Shown piece after piece: positions 34,036 to 46,149 of a DNA stretch of 64,000 nucleotides. The position numbers and the translations under genes are program-made. Below the pieces are notes generated by a model. The model saw only the letters and a program-made list of their open reading frames with translations. It was not told the origin of the DNA and did no database searches. Each line of letters begins with the position of its first letter. Position 1 is the first letter of the stretch. Source of the DNA: Abscondita cerata (Eukaryota > Arthropoda > Insecta > Coleoptera > Lampyridae); the NCBI GenBank assembly GCA_030710515.1, contig JALBCR010003433.1, positions 1 to 64,000 of the forward strand. Reading direction: 5' to 3'.

Positions 34036-35996
34036 TCACTTATTAACATTAAATGAAATTGACGTCTTCCGTATCGTCACACTCACAATCTTCATTTTCA
34101 ACCACTGTTGTTTCTCCATTTCAGAGTACTCTTTAAAAATAGGATTTAACCATTCCAACTCTGGATCATTGTTCCAATTTTCTCCAGATAATGATTCCAA
34201 TAAATTTTTCAAGCTGTTAATTTTTTTCTCCTTTATCTTATGGCCCAAAGGGAGCTCTGGTAATTCTATTTGGTTGAATCTTGCGCGTGGTTTTAGTAAA
34301 GATTGGAATTTTTTGGTCTTTTCTGAGTTGCGATATAGCACTTCACTTTTTACCAAAATAATGTTGTTGGTAACACTCTTCTTGATGAAAAATCTTCGGC
34401 AAGAACTTATACCATTGACTTTTTTAAACCACAAGAACAAATTTTTAATATCAAGCAAATTCCAGTCAGATCCAAGTTTTCGTACCTCGCCGACTTTAGT
34501 GTAGATATTCCAATATGCATCTGGGGTTTTTATGATGATTTGAGACCTTAATATTTTTTCGATGCATCCAAAGATACGATCGGTTGGAAGATATGAGTGA
34601 CCTCTGACCGGAAATATAATTTCTACTTTCCTTATATTATTTTCACCTGAAAACTTGTGGAGCCAAAACATCAATGCATGTCGACGTGACTGTTTTGTTT
34701 TGGCCTCCACAGCACGTCTGCAAAAAAATGGATTTTTGGGCGTCGCAATTTCAGGAAATTTAACTTTTTCAAAAATCTGTAATAGCAGATGATGTCTCAG
34801 TGGCCCCTCTACCCGCCTGATACTCTATCCACGTGTAGAATATTGGTTCCTGACAATTAAGTTTGGTAATACAAAAAAAAGTATATTGACAGCTGTTGAG
34901 CGTAAAATGCCTCCTGAATAGGTATCTTCGGTAATACCTGAACTTGTAAATCAAAGCAATATGAAATTGTATTGGGCTCTTCAACTTTCATTAGCTTATG
35001 GAATTGTGCCGCACGAAATTTGTGCACTTTCAGTACAGTGTACATTTTCTGTTTTTCAGAAGAGCTTTGAGACATACTTATTTTAGTTTTTACGCAATAG
35101 CTACAAACATCAGTAGGGGGGCTGCCGAATCCTATATTAAAATGCTTACTAAATACCCGATTGAGATACTTGTAATTCACTTTAAGACTGTTCGGTGCAT
35201 CTTTGTTATATAACTGACAAAGTATAGAAATGTTGTACTCCGAAGATAAATAGATCCTTCGAGACTTCTGCCTTCCATAGTGACTCTCTTTTCCTTGTAA
35301 TTGACTAATAAACAATTTCACAGCATCAATTTTTCTACAAACTTTTTTCTTTATAACTTCTTTACCATTCTGGACCCTCTTGCAAATTGTATTAAGTCTC
35401 TTTTGACAAACGTTGTACACAGCCATAATAAACTTCTGACAAACTTGTAATTTTTGTTGACTAACGTATACCTGAAAAAAAAATGATACGTGACCAACTA
35501 GTATAATAATATCAAGAGGCCACCCATGTTTAAATTGACAACAAAAAAATGATAATCAATGAATATAAAAATTGTTACAAAAACATGCTGTAGGTACTTT
35601 TACTGAATTTAAACTTACATGATAATTTACAGAAAAAGAGTGAGTTTCCCTCAGGTTTGCGTTTAGGTACATCCAACTTAATGCAAGTGGCTAGTATCCC
35701 ATCTTGAACAACTTTTGTAGAAGATTTCCCGAAATTTAATTATATCATCTCGACTTACTTGCCCACATTTTAGATTTGCATTCTTATGGATACACATTAT
35801 ATTAAATTGTTGTAGATCAGGATCATGGTTTGAATGCCTGAAATAATTATATACATCTACACATACAAATTTTGAAGTATCTATTTTATTCATACCCCAC
35901 TTGTTTCTTTCTCTCCCTGGATGTTAAATTGGTAGATCGTTTCCGACTACCACAATCACTATCACCAACAATGTGCTCACCATCTACAGATTGCAT
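34036..35996 (-). pseudogene. Transposase of the nested TIR element
   Basis: Probable start ATG at 35996 (MQSVDGEHIVGDSDCGSRKR). The N-terminal exon continues through CIHKNANLKCGQVSRDDIIK to THSFSVNYH, with frame changes near 35890 and 35700. A 147-nt intron follows (35618-35472). The second exon is open from 35471 to 34857: cysteine-containing stretch PPTDVCSYCVKTK, HKFRAAQFHKLMK, and SYCFDLQVQVLPK with a DDE-like Asp. An extra T in an eight-T run (34873-34880) shifts it to FFCITKLNCQEPIFYTW. A further break near 34715 splits FFAD from CCGGQNK. The last part, 34710-34036, holds IFPVRGHSYLPTDRIFGCIEK and ends at a stop. At least four indels make it non-functional as read. Proteins of this type are common and uncharacterised in insects. 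Confidence 0.72.
35472..35618 (-). other. Intron in the nested transposase
   Basis: Canonical donor CAT|GTAAGT at 35618 and acceptor TTTTCAG|GTATAC ending at 35472. Phase 0, joining SVNYH to VYVSQQK in frame. Confidence 0.72.
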
Positions 35997-36307
35997 ATTA
36001 ACCAAACCTTGCAAAAAAAGTTGTAAAATAAAGACAAAATAGTAGCACTTGTAGCACTTATGTTATGAAAATAACGTGTTTACGGCAGGAAAACAACGTG
36101 TGTACTGCAGGAAACGCGGTTTATTTGACTTACGGACAAAATGCTTTTTGTTTGTCAAATGTCACTGGACTAAATGCATTTTGCATGTCTAAGAGATTTT
36201 CTCAGTGTATTTTAGATCGGAAAGAATGTGATTTGAATCTCCAAAAGTATTTAAAACAATAGCAATTCAACACAATATTGCAACGCCACCTCCAGCTGAA
36301 AACATAA

Positions 36308-36345
36308 AAATTTGGACAAACTGCTTTCTGCAAATCTGCTCCTCA
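36308..36345 (-). repeat. Right terminal inverted repeat of the nested transposon
   Basis: Inverted partner of 33740-33777. Confidence 0.9.
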
Positions 36346-36349
36346 TATA

Positions 36350-36478
36350 AAGATACTAATTTATTGTAAACACATTTTTGTATTCAATGTAAGTATGTGA
36401 TTATGTAATGCAGATTTTTGACGTGTGTACAACATCTCTGTTATTAACACGAATAAATATTATTATTATTATTATTAT
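36350..36478 (+). repeat. Resumed LINE 3' UTR ending in an ATT microsatellite
   Basis: After the nested transposon the sequence continues for about 100 bp, carries AATAAA at 36452 and ends in about seven ATT units (36457-36478). This fits the 3' end and tail of the LINE that begins at 32280. Attribution is by position, not by a second copy. Confidence 0.55.
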
Positions 36479-36479
36479 A

Positions 36480-36898
36480 AAACATTATTTGGTTGTCTGG
36501 TCACTTTGTTTCATTTGCTTAGTCCCAAAATATTTAACCTTGGACAGTTATTTTTAAGATTGCGTCTTAAAATAAGTGATTTACAGGGTGCGATTTGTAA
36601 TTCAAATGGTGACTTTGAAACCGAAGAAAGAATTGTTGCATATATTGTGGAGGACTATCCATTAACAAAGTTTAAAAGAGGGTTTATAAACATTCATAAT
36701 TTAATTAATGAAGCAGTATTAGCTCTGACTAGTTGAAGGACAAGCAATATATTTTTTTTCTAATCTGATTATCTATTTTCCATTATTTTGTTTGTTATTT
36801 CTTTATCCTACCATTTATTTTGTTTGATTGTCATGCAATGTTCTTATTTACTTCCTATAATATTAATTTATTTAATCAATATTACTACATATACATAG
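36480..36898. other. Unassigned, with an open frame of unknown meaning
   Basis: A plus-strand frame running to a stop at 36736 reads LQGAICNSNGDFETEERIVA and then KFKRGFINIHNLINEAVLAL. The composition looks protein-like and could be a short fragment of another mobile element. I do not recognise it. Confidence 0.3.
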
Positions 36899-37105
36899 TA
36901 AGGTAGGTCAGGGTTGGGATGTTTAGGTTTTCCTAAATCTTGAAGCAAATGGTTTGCCAAGACAAACCAATCCACAATTTTACACACCGTTTCGTCACCA
37001 AACTACACAGGTTTGTACTAATTTTCTGAGATACTATAAATTACATATACACCACAATACAATAATGAGATAATAATGTAACAGACAAATAAATAAATAC
37101 ACTAA
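36899..37105 (+). repeat. Dispersed SINE-like repeat, copy B
   Basis: Similar along its length to 57216-57425, including GCCAAGAC, CCAATCCACAATT and GTTTCGTCACCA, and ends in an AAATAAATAAAT tail. Confidence 0.7.
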
Positions 37106-38281
37106 CTTTATTAACTATAGTTATTCGTTCTATACTTGCAAGTAACCCTGTATATTTAACAAAATAAACCACTCGTTATTTCTTCTTTAAAAAACAGAAT
37201 TTTCGAAAACTTTGTTACACCACGAAACTTGAAGATCAAGTACGTAGCACAACAAATGCTCAAACTAACTCATCGGCGAGGAGGTGGATTTAAAGTGTCT
37301 CTCACTTACCTTTACGAAGACTAAAGGTCCTTAATTTGAGTCACATTATTGCATTATTCTCTGAATCATTCGCTAAACCAAGAAGACGTCAATTCATCCG
37401 CTATGCGTTTATTTTGATTATTTAAATAAATCAAACGATACTTTCTTAAGGGTTTGCAAAACGGAAGTTCCTTTTATTTATGGTATATTTAATTTTATCA
37501 TTGCACTCCGCCTTAATAATTAACGTAAACGTACTCTTTTGGCACTTAGGCTGTTGTTTAAATTTTTGAAAACAACATAAATCCGCGAAATTCGGTACAT
37601 GTCTTAGTTACTACATGTCAGAAGTCGTAAGTCTGCTTAAGAACTAACTTAAAAACTATTAACAATCAAAAGTTTGATGGTCTTCCCTCTTATCATTTTC
37701 TACACAAAGAACATTACAAAAATTAACGCGCTAATATTTTCTCAGAAATAATAAACACAAATAACTTTTCAGAAATTAGATCGTGGGTACAATGCGTGTG
37801 TTATTCACTTAGTCAAAACAAGTCTTTAATTTAATTGATAAAGGCGACAACCACCAAGCTGTTTTCCTGGAAATAAATAAAGAAACCTTTGAAATAGCAA
37901 AACAAACTGCGACATATGTTGATTAAATTGTAAGAAATCGAGTGTGAAATTATTGAAATAAGCATTTCCTAAAAACTCTAATTGCGCAAACGTGACAAAA
38001 ACGCGATTCTCTACACCAACTGATTTAAACAACAACAAAAAAATATATCAAAGGACAAAAACAATATTCCAGCAAACATGAACAGGAAAACACACGCATT
38101 GCAACGTAAACAAAATAATTTGGAACTTATAGTATATTCCAATTCAAAAGATCTCTATAAACCAAAATCATTCACGCGTATAAAAAAAACAATTTTTCAC
38201 CCAAACAGAGGTGACAACTGATAATTCTGTAAAACTTAAAGTTACTTACAAAATAAATAAAATAATTTTTTGATTCGTTAG
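37106..38281. other. AT-rich region, nothing recognised
   Basis: No coding or repeat signal that I can name. Confidence 0.5.

Positions 38282-38360
<79 letters not shown>
38282..38360. repeat. TA dinucleotide microsatellite, likely LINE tail
   Basis: About 37 TA units immediately next to the 3' end of the minus-strand LINE, so it probably grew from that element's 3' tail. Confidence 0.9.
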
Positions 38361-38362
<2 letters not shown>

Positions 38363-41115
38363 TATTCCTCTTCTACCGTTAGGTGTAGAGGACTAATACA
38401 TTTACACATATAATACTAAATACTATACTATACAATAATATAATATCAAATAAAATTCTACTCTTTATAAATTAATTAAATTATTAATATTCCTTCGTCA
38501 CTCTTGTATTAGTGTTCTCCATCTATCCCTTTCCTTCGCAATATTCTCAGCCTAATTCCATGTTATTACCTTTGCTTTTAGTAACTCATTAACCTCTCCA
38601 TCCCATGTCTTAATCGGTCTTCCTTTTCTTCTCTTGCCAGTTGCTCTTGCTTTCCATACCTTTCTGATTTGTTGTTTTTCATTTAATCTTTTGAGATGCC
38701 CCCACCACCTCAACTGTGATTTTTCTATTATTTTCTTAACGCTGTCAATCATCAAACTTTATCTTATTTCTTCATTTCTTATTCTATCTATTATTGTTAC
38801 TTTTGCGATTTTTCTCAGATACTTTATTTCTAAGACTTGAAGCTTTTTGTATTGTTTCTCGGTAAGCACCCATGTTTCACATTCATATATGAGCGTAGGT
38901 AAGTATATTGTTTTATATATTGTCATTTTTGTTTTGTCGTTAATTTCTTTTTGTTGAGAAACCCTCTCTTCATGCTGTGAAACAATTTCATTGCATTTGT
39001 GATTCTGTTATTCCTAGATATCTAATACTTCTAACTTGCTCCACTTCTTGATCATAAATTTTTATGTTTACTTATTTTTCTTTTTCGTTTGATACAGCTA
39101 TTACTTTTGCTTTGTTGATATTTATTTTCATTCCATTTTTTTCTAGTTCCTTTTTCCATATACTAACATTAAATTGCAATGTTTCTTCTGCATTTCCCAT
39201 TACTACTATATAGTCTGCCAATACGCATTCCCCTATTTTGACTGGTTTTAATTTAAAATATCCTATTGTCATCTTCTTGTTTTTGTTGTTAACGATTTTA
39301 ATTATTTTGTCCATAAAAATGATGAAAAGCAGTGGGCTAAGATTTCCTCCCTGTCTCACTCCCTGCGTCGTTCTAAATTTTTTGTCTCCATATTATCTTT
39401 TCTAACTATATTATATGTGTCCTTGTACAATGCTTTTATAGCTTCTCTTAATTTTATGTTTATTTCTATTTTTTCCAGCACCTTCCTTATATTTCTTCTC
39501 TTTACATTGTCAAACGCTTTTTCTAGGTCTAGACTGCATATATATATATATATATATATATTCCTTGTTGTACGGTAACGCTTTCTCTATTACATTTCTG
39601 ATGGTAAAAATATGATCTTGGGTGCAATGTCCAGGCCTAAATCCACTTTGTGCTTCATGTATTTTTTCCTCAACTTCTTTTCTCAATCTTGTTTCCAATA
39701 CCATTTCATACACCTTATATGCTGCACACAGTAGTGACACTCCCCGATAGTTTGTGCAGTCTTTTCGGTTTCTTTTTTAAAATGGGTATTATGACAGAAG
39801 TTTTCCATTCCGTGGGTATTGTTTGTGTTATCCAAGCTTCTTCAATAATTTTGTGTAGTAGCACTAATCCACCTTCTCCCATGCATTTAAGTAGTTCAGC
39901 TTTTATTCCATCTACTCCCGGTGCTTTTCCATTTATTAATTTTTGTACTGCTTTCTTGACTTCTTCTAATTTTATGTTGCTAGTTATGTTTTCTTCTTGT
40001 TCATTGTCTGTTTCTCTTCTAGTTTCTTCTTTTCTTGTGTTCCTCTTTCTTCTTCCATTTTTCTTCCGCTATTTCAGTTCCCTTAAGCGTATCCTGGAAG
40101 TATTGCTTCCACCTGTTCATTATTTTCTTATCATCCATAATTATGCTTCCCTCTTTATCCATAATTTGTCTCATTCCTGACTTCCTTCCTTTATTTCTCA
40201 TATTCTTCAAAACTATAAAATTGTTTTTGATTTGTTTGACTGTCATTCTCCATTTGAGCCCCATATTCTTCCCAGATCTTAGCTTTGGCTGTTTTAACTT
40301 TCTCCTTTACTAATTTTCTCGCTTCTTTGTAGTTGTTGTAGGTTTCCTCACTTCTCTGCTGTAAGTACTGTTCCCATCTTCGTTTTTTTATTTTGATCGT
40401 ACTTTTGATTTCTTTATTACACCAGTATGTTCTTTCCTTTGTTCCTCCTTTTGTTTGTTCTTTCTGTTATTACATACTATATTATATACCTTTCATTTCT
40501 GCCTGGCTCTTCTCTAGTGTATTTATGCTTATCTTTGTGTTGATAAAATGAATTCTGTATTACTAGTCCATTCTGTATACAAAAATCTATTAGTCGTTCT
40601 CCATTTGTATTTGTTATTTCTCTCCATATCTTCCTGTTACTCCATGTCTCCCTTCTGTTACATTCCTTATCCTCCCATTAAAATCTCCAGTAATTATAGT
40701 AGTATTATTTGTTTCATCATATAATATCTGTAATTTCTCCCAGAATTTCTCTTTTTCATTCTTTGTATCATTTTCTCACTATTATTAAATCTATTTTTCC
40801 TTATTCCTATGTGTCAATATTACTTTCATTATCCTTTTGTTTACCGCTTTCCATTCCACTAACTTTTTATGTATTTCGGACTTATCACACATCCAACTAC
40901 TGCTTCGGCTCGTTCACTCATCTCAACTCCACTATATAATATTCCATAATCTTCCATTGTTGTTTCTCCTACTCCTTTCTTTTTGGTCTCTGTAATTGCC
41001 ATAACATCTATTTTATACTTTTAGCTTCTTCTATTAGTTCTTTCTCTTTTCCATTTATACTTCTAATATTCCACGTTCCTATTCTATCCCATGTGTCTTT
41101 ATTATTCTTTATATC
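38361..41115 (-). pseudogene. LINE ORF2: endonuclease and reverse transcriptase
   Basis: The minus strand carries a near-complete ORF2 in broken frames. The endonuclease comes first: GTWNIRS-like start (about 41080), DVMAITETKKKG (about 41000) and IITGDFNGRIRNVTEGRHG (about 40690). The linker MGLKWRMTVKQIKNN and MNRWKQYFQDTLKGTE is at 40264-40020. Reverse transcriptase blocks are SLLCAAYKVYEMVLETRLR and HEAQSGFRPGHCTQDHIFT (39740-39610), CSLDLEKAFDNV (about 39540-39505, displaced by a TA expansion), GVRQGGNLSPLLFIIFMDK (about 39360) and CVLADYIVVMG (about 39230), where the second Asp of the ADD catalytic pair is Tyr. The tail RWWGHLKRL, KRRKGRPIKTW ends at 38552. A 3' UTR follows to the TA tail. 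The plus-strand open frames here are shadows. The element is dead. Confidence 0.82.
39538..39561. repeat. TA expansion inside the LINE polymerase
   Basis: About 12 TA units inserted exactly where the protein has YI before CSLDLEKAF, throwing motif A out of frame. Confidence 0.85.
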
Positions 41116-41265
41116 CATGTCGTGTGTTTCCATTTTTTTTTAAAACACTTTGCTTTGTTTGTATACGTAAGTCCGTCGTGCTGTTTCTTATTTAGTTTTT
41201 GTTTTATTGTTTTGTAATTGAATTTGTAACTCTTTTCGCATTTGTTCCACATATACATCGTGTTA

Positions 41266-42048
41266 TTACTCCACATTTTTGATATTCAATTCTGACTTTA
41301 TTCCCTTTCGTTTCTCTTCTTCGCCAAATTCTTTAATTTTCAATTGTATCTCTCTTTCTTTTATTGTAAGGTCATTTTCGATTATGATATTTGTTCCTTT
41401 TAATATATTCTTTTTTCCCATTATTTGCATTTTATTCCCCCATGATTTAATTTTTACTAGTATAACTTTATTTGTCTCCACTTTCCCTATTTTGAACGCA
41501 TCTTCAATTTCAGGTTTCACACCTAATTTTTCTTCTATGATTTCTTCAATCTTTTCTTAATATTCTGTTGTTGTTATTTGTATTCCTTTCACTACTATAT
41601 TTAATTTTCTTTTTCTTTGTCTTGATCTTCAAGTTTTCTTCTATCTTTTCTAATCTTGATTTTCGGCTTTTATTATTTTCCATTCTTCGTCCCTCTTTTC
41701 TAGTTTTTCTTTTAATTCTTTAATTTTTCTTGATTCTTTTTTAATTCTTCTTTTAAATATTCCATATTTACTTTGGCGTCCTCTTTAATTTCCTGTTTCC
41801 ATTCTTCTAGTTTCTTAAATATTTCTTCCATTTCAAGATTTTCTTTTCTTGTCCTATTAATTTTTCTCCCTTACTTGTTTTTGTGGAGATCTTATTGTTT
41901 TCTTATCTTTTTAAAACGCCGCTTTTTCTGCTTCTAGTTTTTCAGGTTCTTTTAATGTTTCTTCTGATCTTTTCCTTTTTATTTTCTCTGCACTCACCGT
42001 TAAACTGTTAGCTCTTGTTCTGAATTTCCTGTCTTCCAATTTGTTCAT
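41266..42048 (-). pseudogene. LINE ORF1 (coiled-coil nucleic-acid-binding protein)
   Basis: Starts at the ATG at 42048 (MNKLEDRKFRTRANSLTVSA), followed by a very Lys/Glu-rich, coiled-coil-like region (KLEEWKQEIKEDAKVNM and similar, broken by frame changes between 41900 and 41600). It ends with an open stretch, 41520-41266, resembling the C-terminal RNA-binding half of L1-type ORF1 proteins: VKPEIEDAFKIGKVETNKVI, then ILVKIKSWGNKMQIM and KGTNIIIENDLTIKEREIQ. ORF1 normally packages the LINE RNA. It sits directly upstream of ORF2 on the same strand, so the two form one element of about 3.8 kb. Confidence 0.7.
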
Positions 42049-42059
42049 TTAATTTTAAT

Positions 42060-43458
42060 TTAAACGCTCTCTTTTAATGTTTTATTTGTTTCAGATATAA
42101 CGTGTATGTATCTGTCGTATTTATTTTCATCGACCGTCGTTATGTTACGCCACTGGTACTTTAACCCGCTATATTAATTCAATTTAAATGGGCCAATCCT
42201 GAACTTACGGAACAGCGCAGCTCGTGCACGTTACTATTTGTTGTGATGTTAAATGTTGCTTACAGTTAACGCGTCGTACGTACTTTTCGTTAATACAATT
42301 TTTAAATACTATTGAGTAAATTACAAGTGAAAATAAACAAAAGAATTATTATTATATAGTTGAAACTATCTTAATAAAATACAACGACAATAAAGTTAGT
42401 TTAAATAAATTATTAACATCATGACAGTGCAAGTTCGCTTTAATTAAACTATAATCATATTAAAAATACTGCTTACGTTAAACGTAGTGTAGTAAAGTCT
42501 ATTTACACATATAGTAATAAGGAGATAACGTTAACCTAAGCAAACATCTTTTCAAATTGCTCATTCTATACGTACTAACGTTCAAAATTAGATTCACGAT
42601 AACGAATGAATAAGCAAAGCATTTTTTTAAAATAATTAATTCACCTCGCTAAGAAATAATGAAGAAATAAAATTTTAATGCTTAATAAAGTTTCGCAAAG
42701 TACACAGATTGTTATTGAATAAAGTTGTTACACGTAGCATAAAGTTGACTATTGTTCTCTTTGCCGGTCTTAAATTTACTTGGAATTCATGTAAAAGCAA
42801 TTCAGTTGGCTGACCTCAATTTCTTGCTTGAACGTATATAGTTCTTCTTCATAACAAGCTTTTGTCCATCTTTTGCAATTTAGATGCGGTCATTTTAAAA
42901 CCTTTTCTTTATCCATATTAGGGATTATCCTTCATTGAATTTTATATAGATGTGGGTCACCTTTTGTTCGCTTCGCCAAAATTGACTTAATACAATATTT
43001 TTCAATTTATTGTATTATTTTATTTGTTTAATAAAATAATAAAGCTTAAATTTTACGATTTTAATTAATTGTGGTATTTGTGTGCTTTAGTTTTGTGCTA
43101 CTTTTATTTAAAAAAAAATTTTTTTTAATATACAGTTAATTAAAATACATACATGTAACTGGTACAAACATATCGTTAAAAGGGAGAAAAGCTTTATTTA
43201 AATTGATTCAATTGATTTTAGGCACGAGATAATCCTGAAAAAATATAATTAAATGTTTTTATTTAATTAATAGTATGTACTATTAACTCTAATACAACAA
43301 TGATCCCACGTTGAACGCCAATTTTTTTGCACAGAAACACAACAGAACAGACTACATATTAGGTGCAAAGTATTTCAATAACGACAATGACATTCATAGG
43401 TATATTTTAATAAAAGAAAGTTAATAATTTAAAATTCAAATATAAACAATTATAACAA
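42060..43458. other. AT-rich region, nothing recognised
   Basis: May include the LINE 5' untranslated region at its left edge. No other signal. Confidence 0.45.
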
Positions 43459-43566
43459 ATTCACCACACTGTACAGGTTTATACTGATCTTCTGGGACAC
43501 CATACATAACACTTACATCACAATACAATATTTAAAATGTACCATACGATTAAATAAATAAATACC
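43459..43566 (+). repeat. Dispersed SINE-like repeat, copy C (3' half)
   Basis: Matches the last 105 bases of the copy at 57216-57425 closely, including ACTGATCTTCTGGGACACCA and the AAATAAATAAATA tail. The 5' half is missing, as in 5'-truncated retroposons. Confidence 0.75.
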
Positions 43567-44219
43567 AAAATATATTTCTTATAAGAAAACTTCTTTCTTT
43601 AAAGTAGTTTTCTACATTATAAATTTTCATACATTAGAACACATTATTCAATGGGTAACTTTAATGAAACGTGAATTGCTGATTCCAGTCGTGAAATTAT
43701 TATAAAAACTTTATTTATTTATTAGTTTTTGTGATCACAATAAGATATATAACAAATGAATTAGAAAAATAATAGTAATAAAAAATAAAATTAGAAATAT
43801 ATAGTTTATAAAGTCATTTATTTTTGATCGGGATATTATAAGCTTACTAGAATAAACCCCAAAAAATTTTTGGGCAAATTTGTTAATTTAAATGGTTTTT
43901 AACCCATTACATTACCAATGTTTTTAAATTAATTAATTAGCTAATTAGAGTGTATTTTAAAATAGCGAAACCATATTTTTAACCTTCTAAATCGATTTGC
44001 CTATCATTTGGTATGTTTTTCAACTCAATCCGATATTTCGTTCTCTACATCTCGGCTTTTATATATAAGCCTACAATATTAACAATTATACTGTAAAAAT
44101 ATCGTCATAGTTACGCCATCAATAAAGAGGGTCATAACTCCCTTGGGACATTATAGATTCTATAATTCCCTCTATCTTTCACTAGTAAAAATAAAATAAA
44201 AAGTGTTAATTTACATATG
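43567..44219. other. AT-rich region, nothing recognised
   Basis: No gene signal. Confidence 0.5.
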
Positions 44220-44743
44220 CAAAGTAACACAGGAAAGTGGGTACAGTCAATATCTTTTTTCCTATTGAAGATAAAAATTTTAAATTTGGAGCGTTTACTA
44301 TAGACGACCTTTTGAATTTAATGGAATAAAAATGATTTTGTGTTGGTTAAACCGGAAGTGACCCAAATTTTGGATTTTTAAATGGGACACCCGGTATTTT
44401 TTGACATTTTCGGAATCAGCGGATTATTTTACACACAATTTGATTATTTTTGAAACATTTTTCGCAAAAAAAATTTTAAATTAATTTTAGGAAAAAAATT
44501 AAACGCCGCCTATGGTCAAAACTCATTAAGAACTTTCTAGTTATGCCTAGAAAAATTAGAAACCACATGTGAATTAAGTTATACCTCTTTAAAGTTTCCT
44601 AAATCACTTTTATCAAATTTACTCAATTTTTTCAAAAGTAAACATGCTGGGTACATTAGACAGAAGTGAAAACGATTTTTTTCCAATTTTTTGACATCAA
44701 ATTTTTGAAAATCGGCGGAGAAATAACATCACAGTAAAAAAAA
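44220..44743 (+). repeat. Left long terminal inverted repeat
   Basis: Starts CAAAGTAACACAGGAAAGTG. It matches the reverse complement of 46150-46642 with scattered changes and a few indels (one of about 25 bp). Confidence 0.85.
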
Positions 44744-44871
44744 TTAAAAAATCTAAGGTATGCAATCATCATAAAATAATTCCTAGAAAAAATAGCAACC
44801 TTTGGATTGTAAATTATTTTTAAAAAATATTCTGTGGCTCTAAAAAACCGTTTTGTGTTGGCATAAACCTT

Positions 44872-45736
44872 TTACAGCAATTGTTCGAAGTGACCACCAT
44901 TTTGAGCAAGACATTCCCTGACTCTTCTGATATTGTTTTCTGCTACTCCTTCCAACATTTCTGGAGTGACGGCGTTAAATGCATTTAAAATGCGTTCTTC
45001 CAATTCAGCAAGATTGAAAACTGGTGTAGCATAAACAATACCCTTGATGTGACCCCACAGATAAAAGTCAAGAGGAGTGAGATCTGGGGATCGTGCTGGC
45101 CAACGCACTGGCCCATGAGTAGAGATGACATTCTCTCCAAAACTTTCCAACAAATGCTGGGTGACGTCTCTAGAATTATGGGGCGTAGCACCGTCTTGTT
45201 GAAAAAACATTTGGGTTAACAACCGTAAAAGCAGGTTATCCAGTGCTTCCTGGATTTGGTTTTGTAGGAAACCCAAATACCGAACTCCAGTCAGCGTGCT
45301 TTGGAATAAAATCGGACCGATAATTCGGTTTCAAGAATCCCCGCCCAAACATTGACTCCAAATCTTTCTTGAAATCGACCAGGTCTAATAATGCGCCTGT
45401 TGTTTTGTGACCAATACCTGCAATTCTGCCGATTAAACATTGCATTATTACAAAACCTGATTCATCCGTGAAAGAATTTTTCACAAAATGTGTGCTTGTT
45501 TAGTAGAAGCCAAGTACAATAAACCCGTCTTCTGTCTTCATCACCATCGTACAAATGCTGGGGTAATTGTACTTCTTCAGAATTCGACGCACAGTTTCTC
45601 TTGACTCATCCACCTCCAAAGCAATCTCTCTTAACGACGCCGTAGCATTCAAATTAACAAACGCCAATACGTTAATTTCCAAATCTTCACAATCAACAAA
45701 GCGATCTTCCCTTTCTTTTACCGGATTCCTTCTCAT
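44872..45736 (-). pseudogene. DD41D transposase
   Basis: The N-terminal helix-turn-helix region is open from 45736 (MRRNPVKEREDRFV, SLREIALEVDESRETVRRIL). A region after KKYNY is frameshifted or deleted. The first catalytic motif FTDESGF is at about 45470-45452 (Asp codon 45464-45466). A stretch in another frame reads NAMFNRQNCRYWSQNN, RFQERFGVNVWAGI. The second motif QQDGATPHNS has its Asp at 45193-45195, and the third, RSPDLTPLDFYLWG, at 45067-45069. The last two lie in one open frame with exactly 41 residues between them, so DD41D. The protein ends at 44872 after LAQNGGHFEQLL. The 134-codon catalytic half is intact; the N-terminal half has at least three breaks. Confidence 0.85.
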
Positions 45737-46149
45737 AAAATTTTCCAGCTTTTGGAAGTTAAAAATGGTTGGCGCCTACCGGGAAACCGCTTTGCGTAGA
45801 GTTGTTGCGCTTGACGGCCGTTGTTCCTACACTCGCCGTAAATTAACAACATGTCAACTTTTTCATTTTGGGAATAGCCTCTATTATCATTAATGTTATT
45901 CATAATGATAACTTAGTAAATTTATTATTAATTATCAACAACAATCAAACTAAAAAACTTTTAAAGTGCAAATTCAAAACGAGAATGACAATCTGTTTTG
46001 ATAAATAAATTATTATTGAGTTTTAGAAACCGCGACTTTCTTTTGTTTTCCACGTTGCTAAGCTGTCAACAATTCCAAGGGTTACTATTTTTTTGTTCGA
46101 AATGTTCTTATTGTTTTTGGTTCATTCATTGTTGTTGTTTTAATTTGTA

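Larger units (their letters stand above)
33740..36345 (-). mobile_element. TIR DNA transposon nested in a LINE (possibly Sola-type)
   Basis: A 2606-bp element with 38-bp terminal inverted repeats that match at 35 positions, and a TATA on both sides (33736-33739 and 36346-36349) as the probable 4-bp target duplication. It carries one broken transposase gene on the minus strand. The LINE sequence picks up again right after the second TATA, so the insertion point is clear. The 4-bp duplication and a transposase with a GGQNK block and a GHSYLPTDR block make me think of the Sola superfamily, but I could not verify that. Confidence 0.82.

Noticed and set aside
39650..41560. Several plus-strand frames of 70-176 codons rich in Phe, Leu and Ser
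   Set aside because: Shadows of the minus-strand LINE ORF1 and ORF2.
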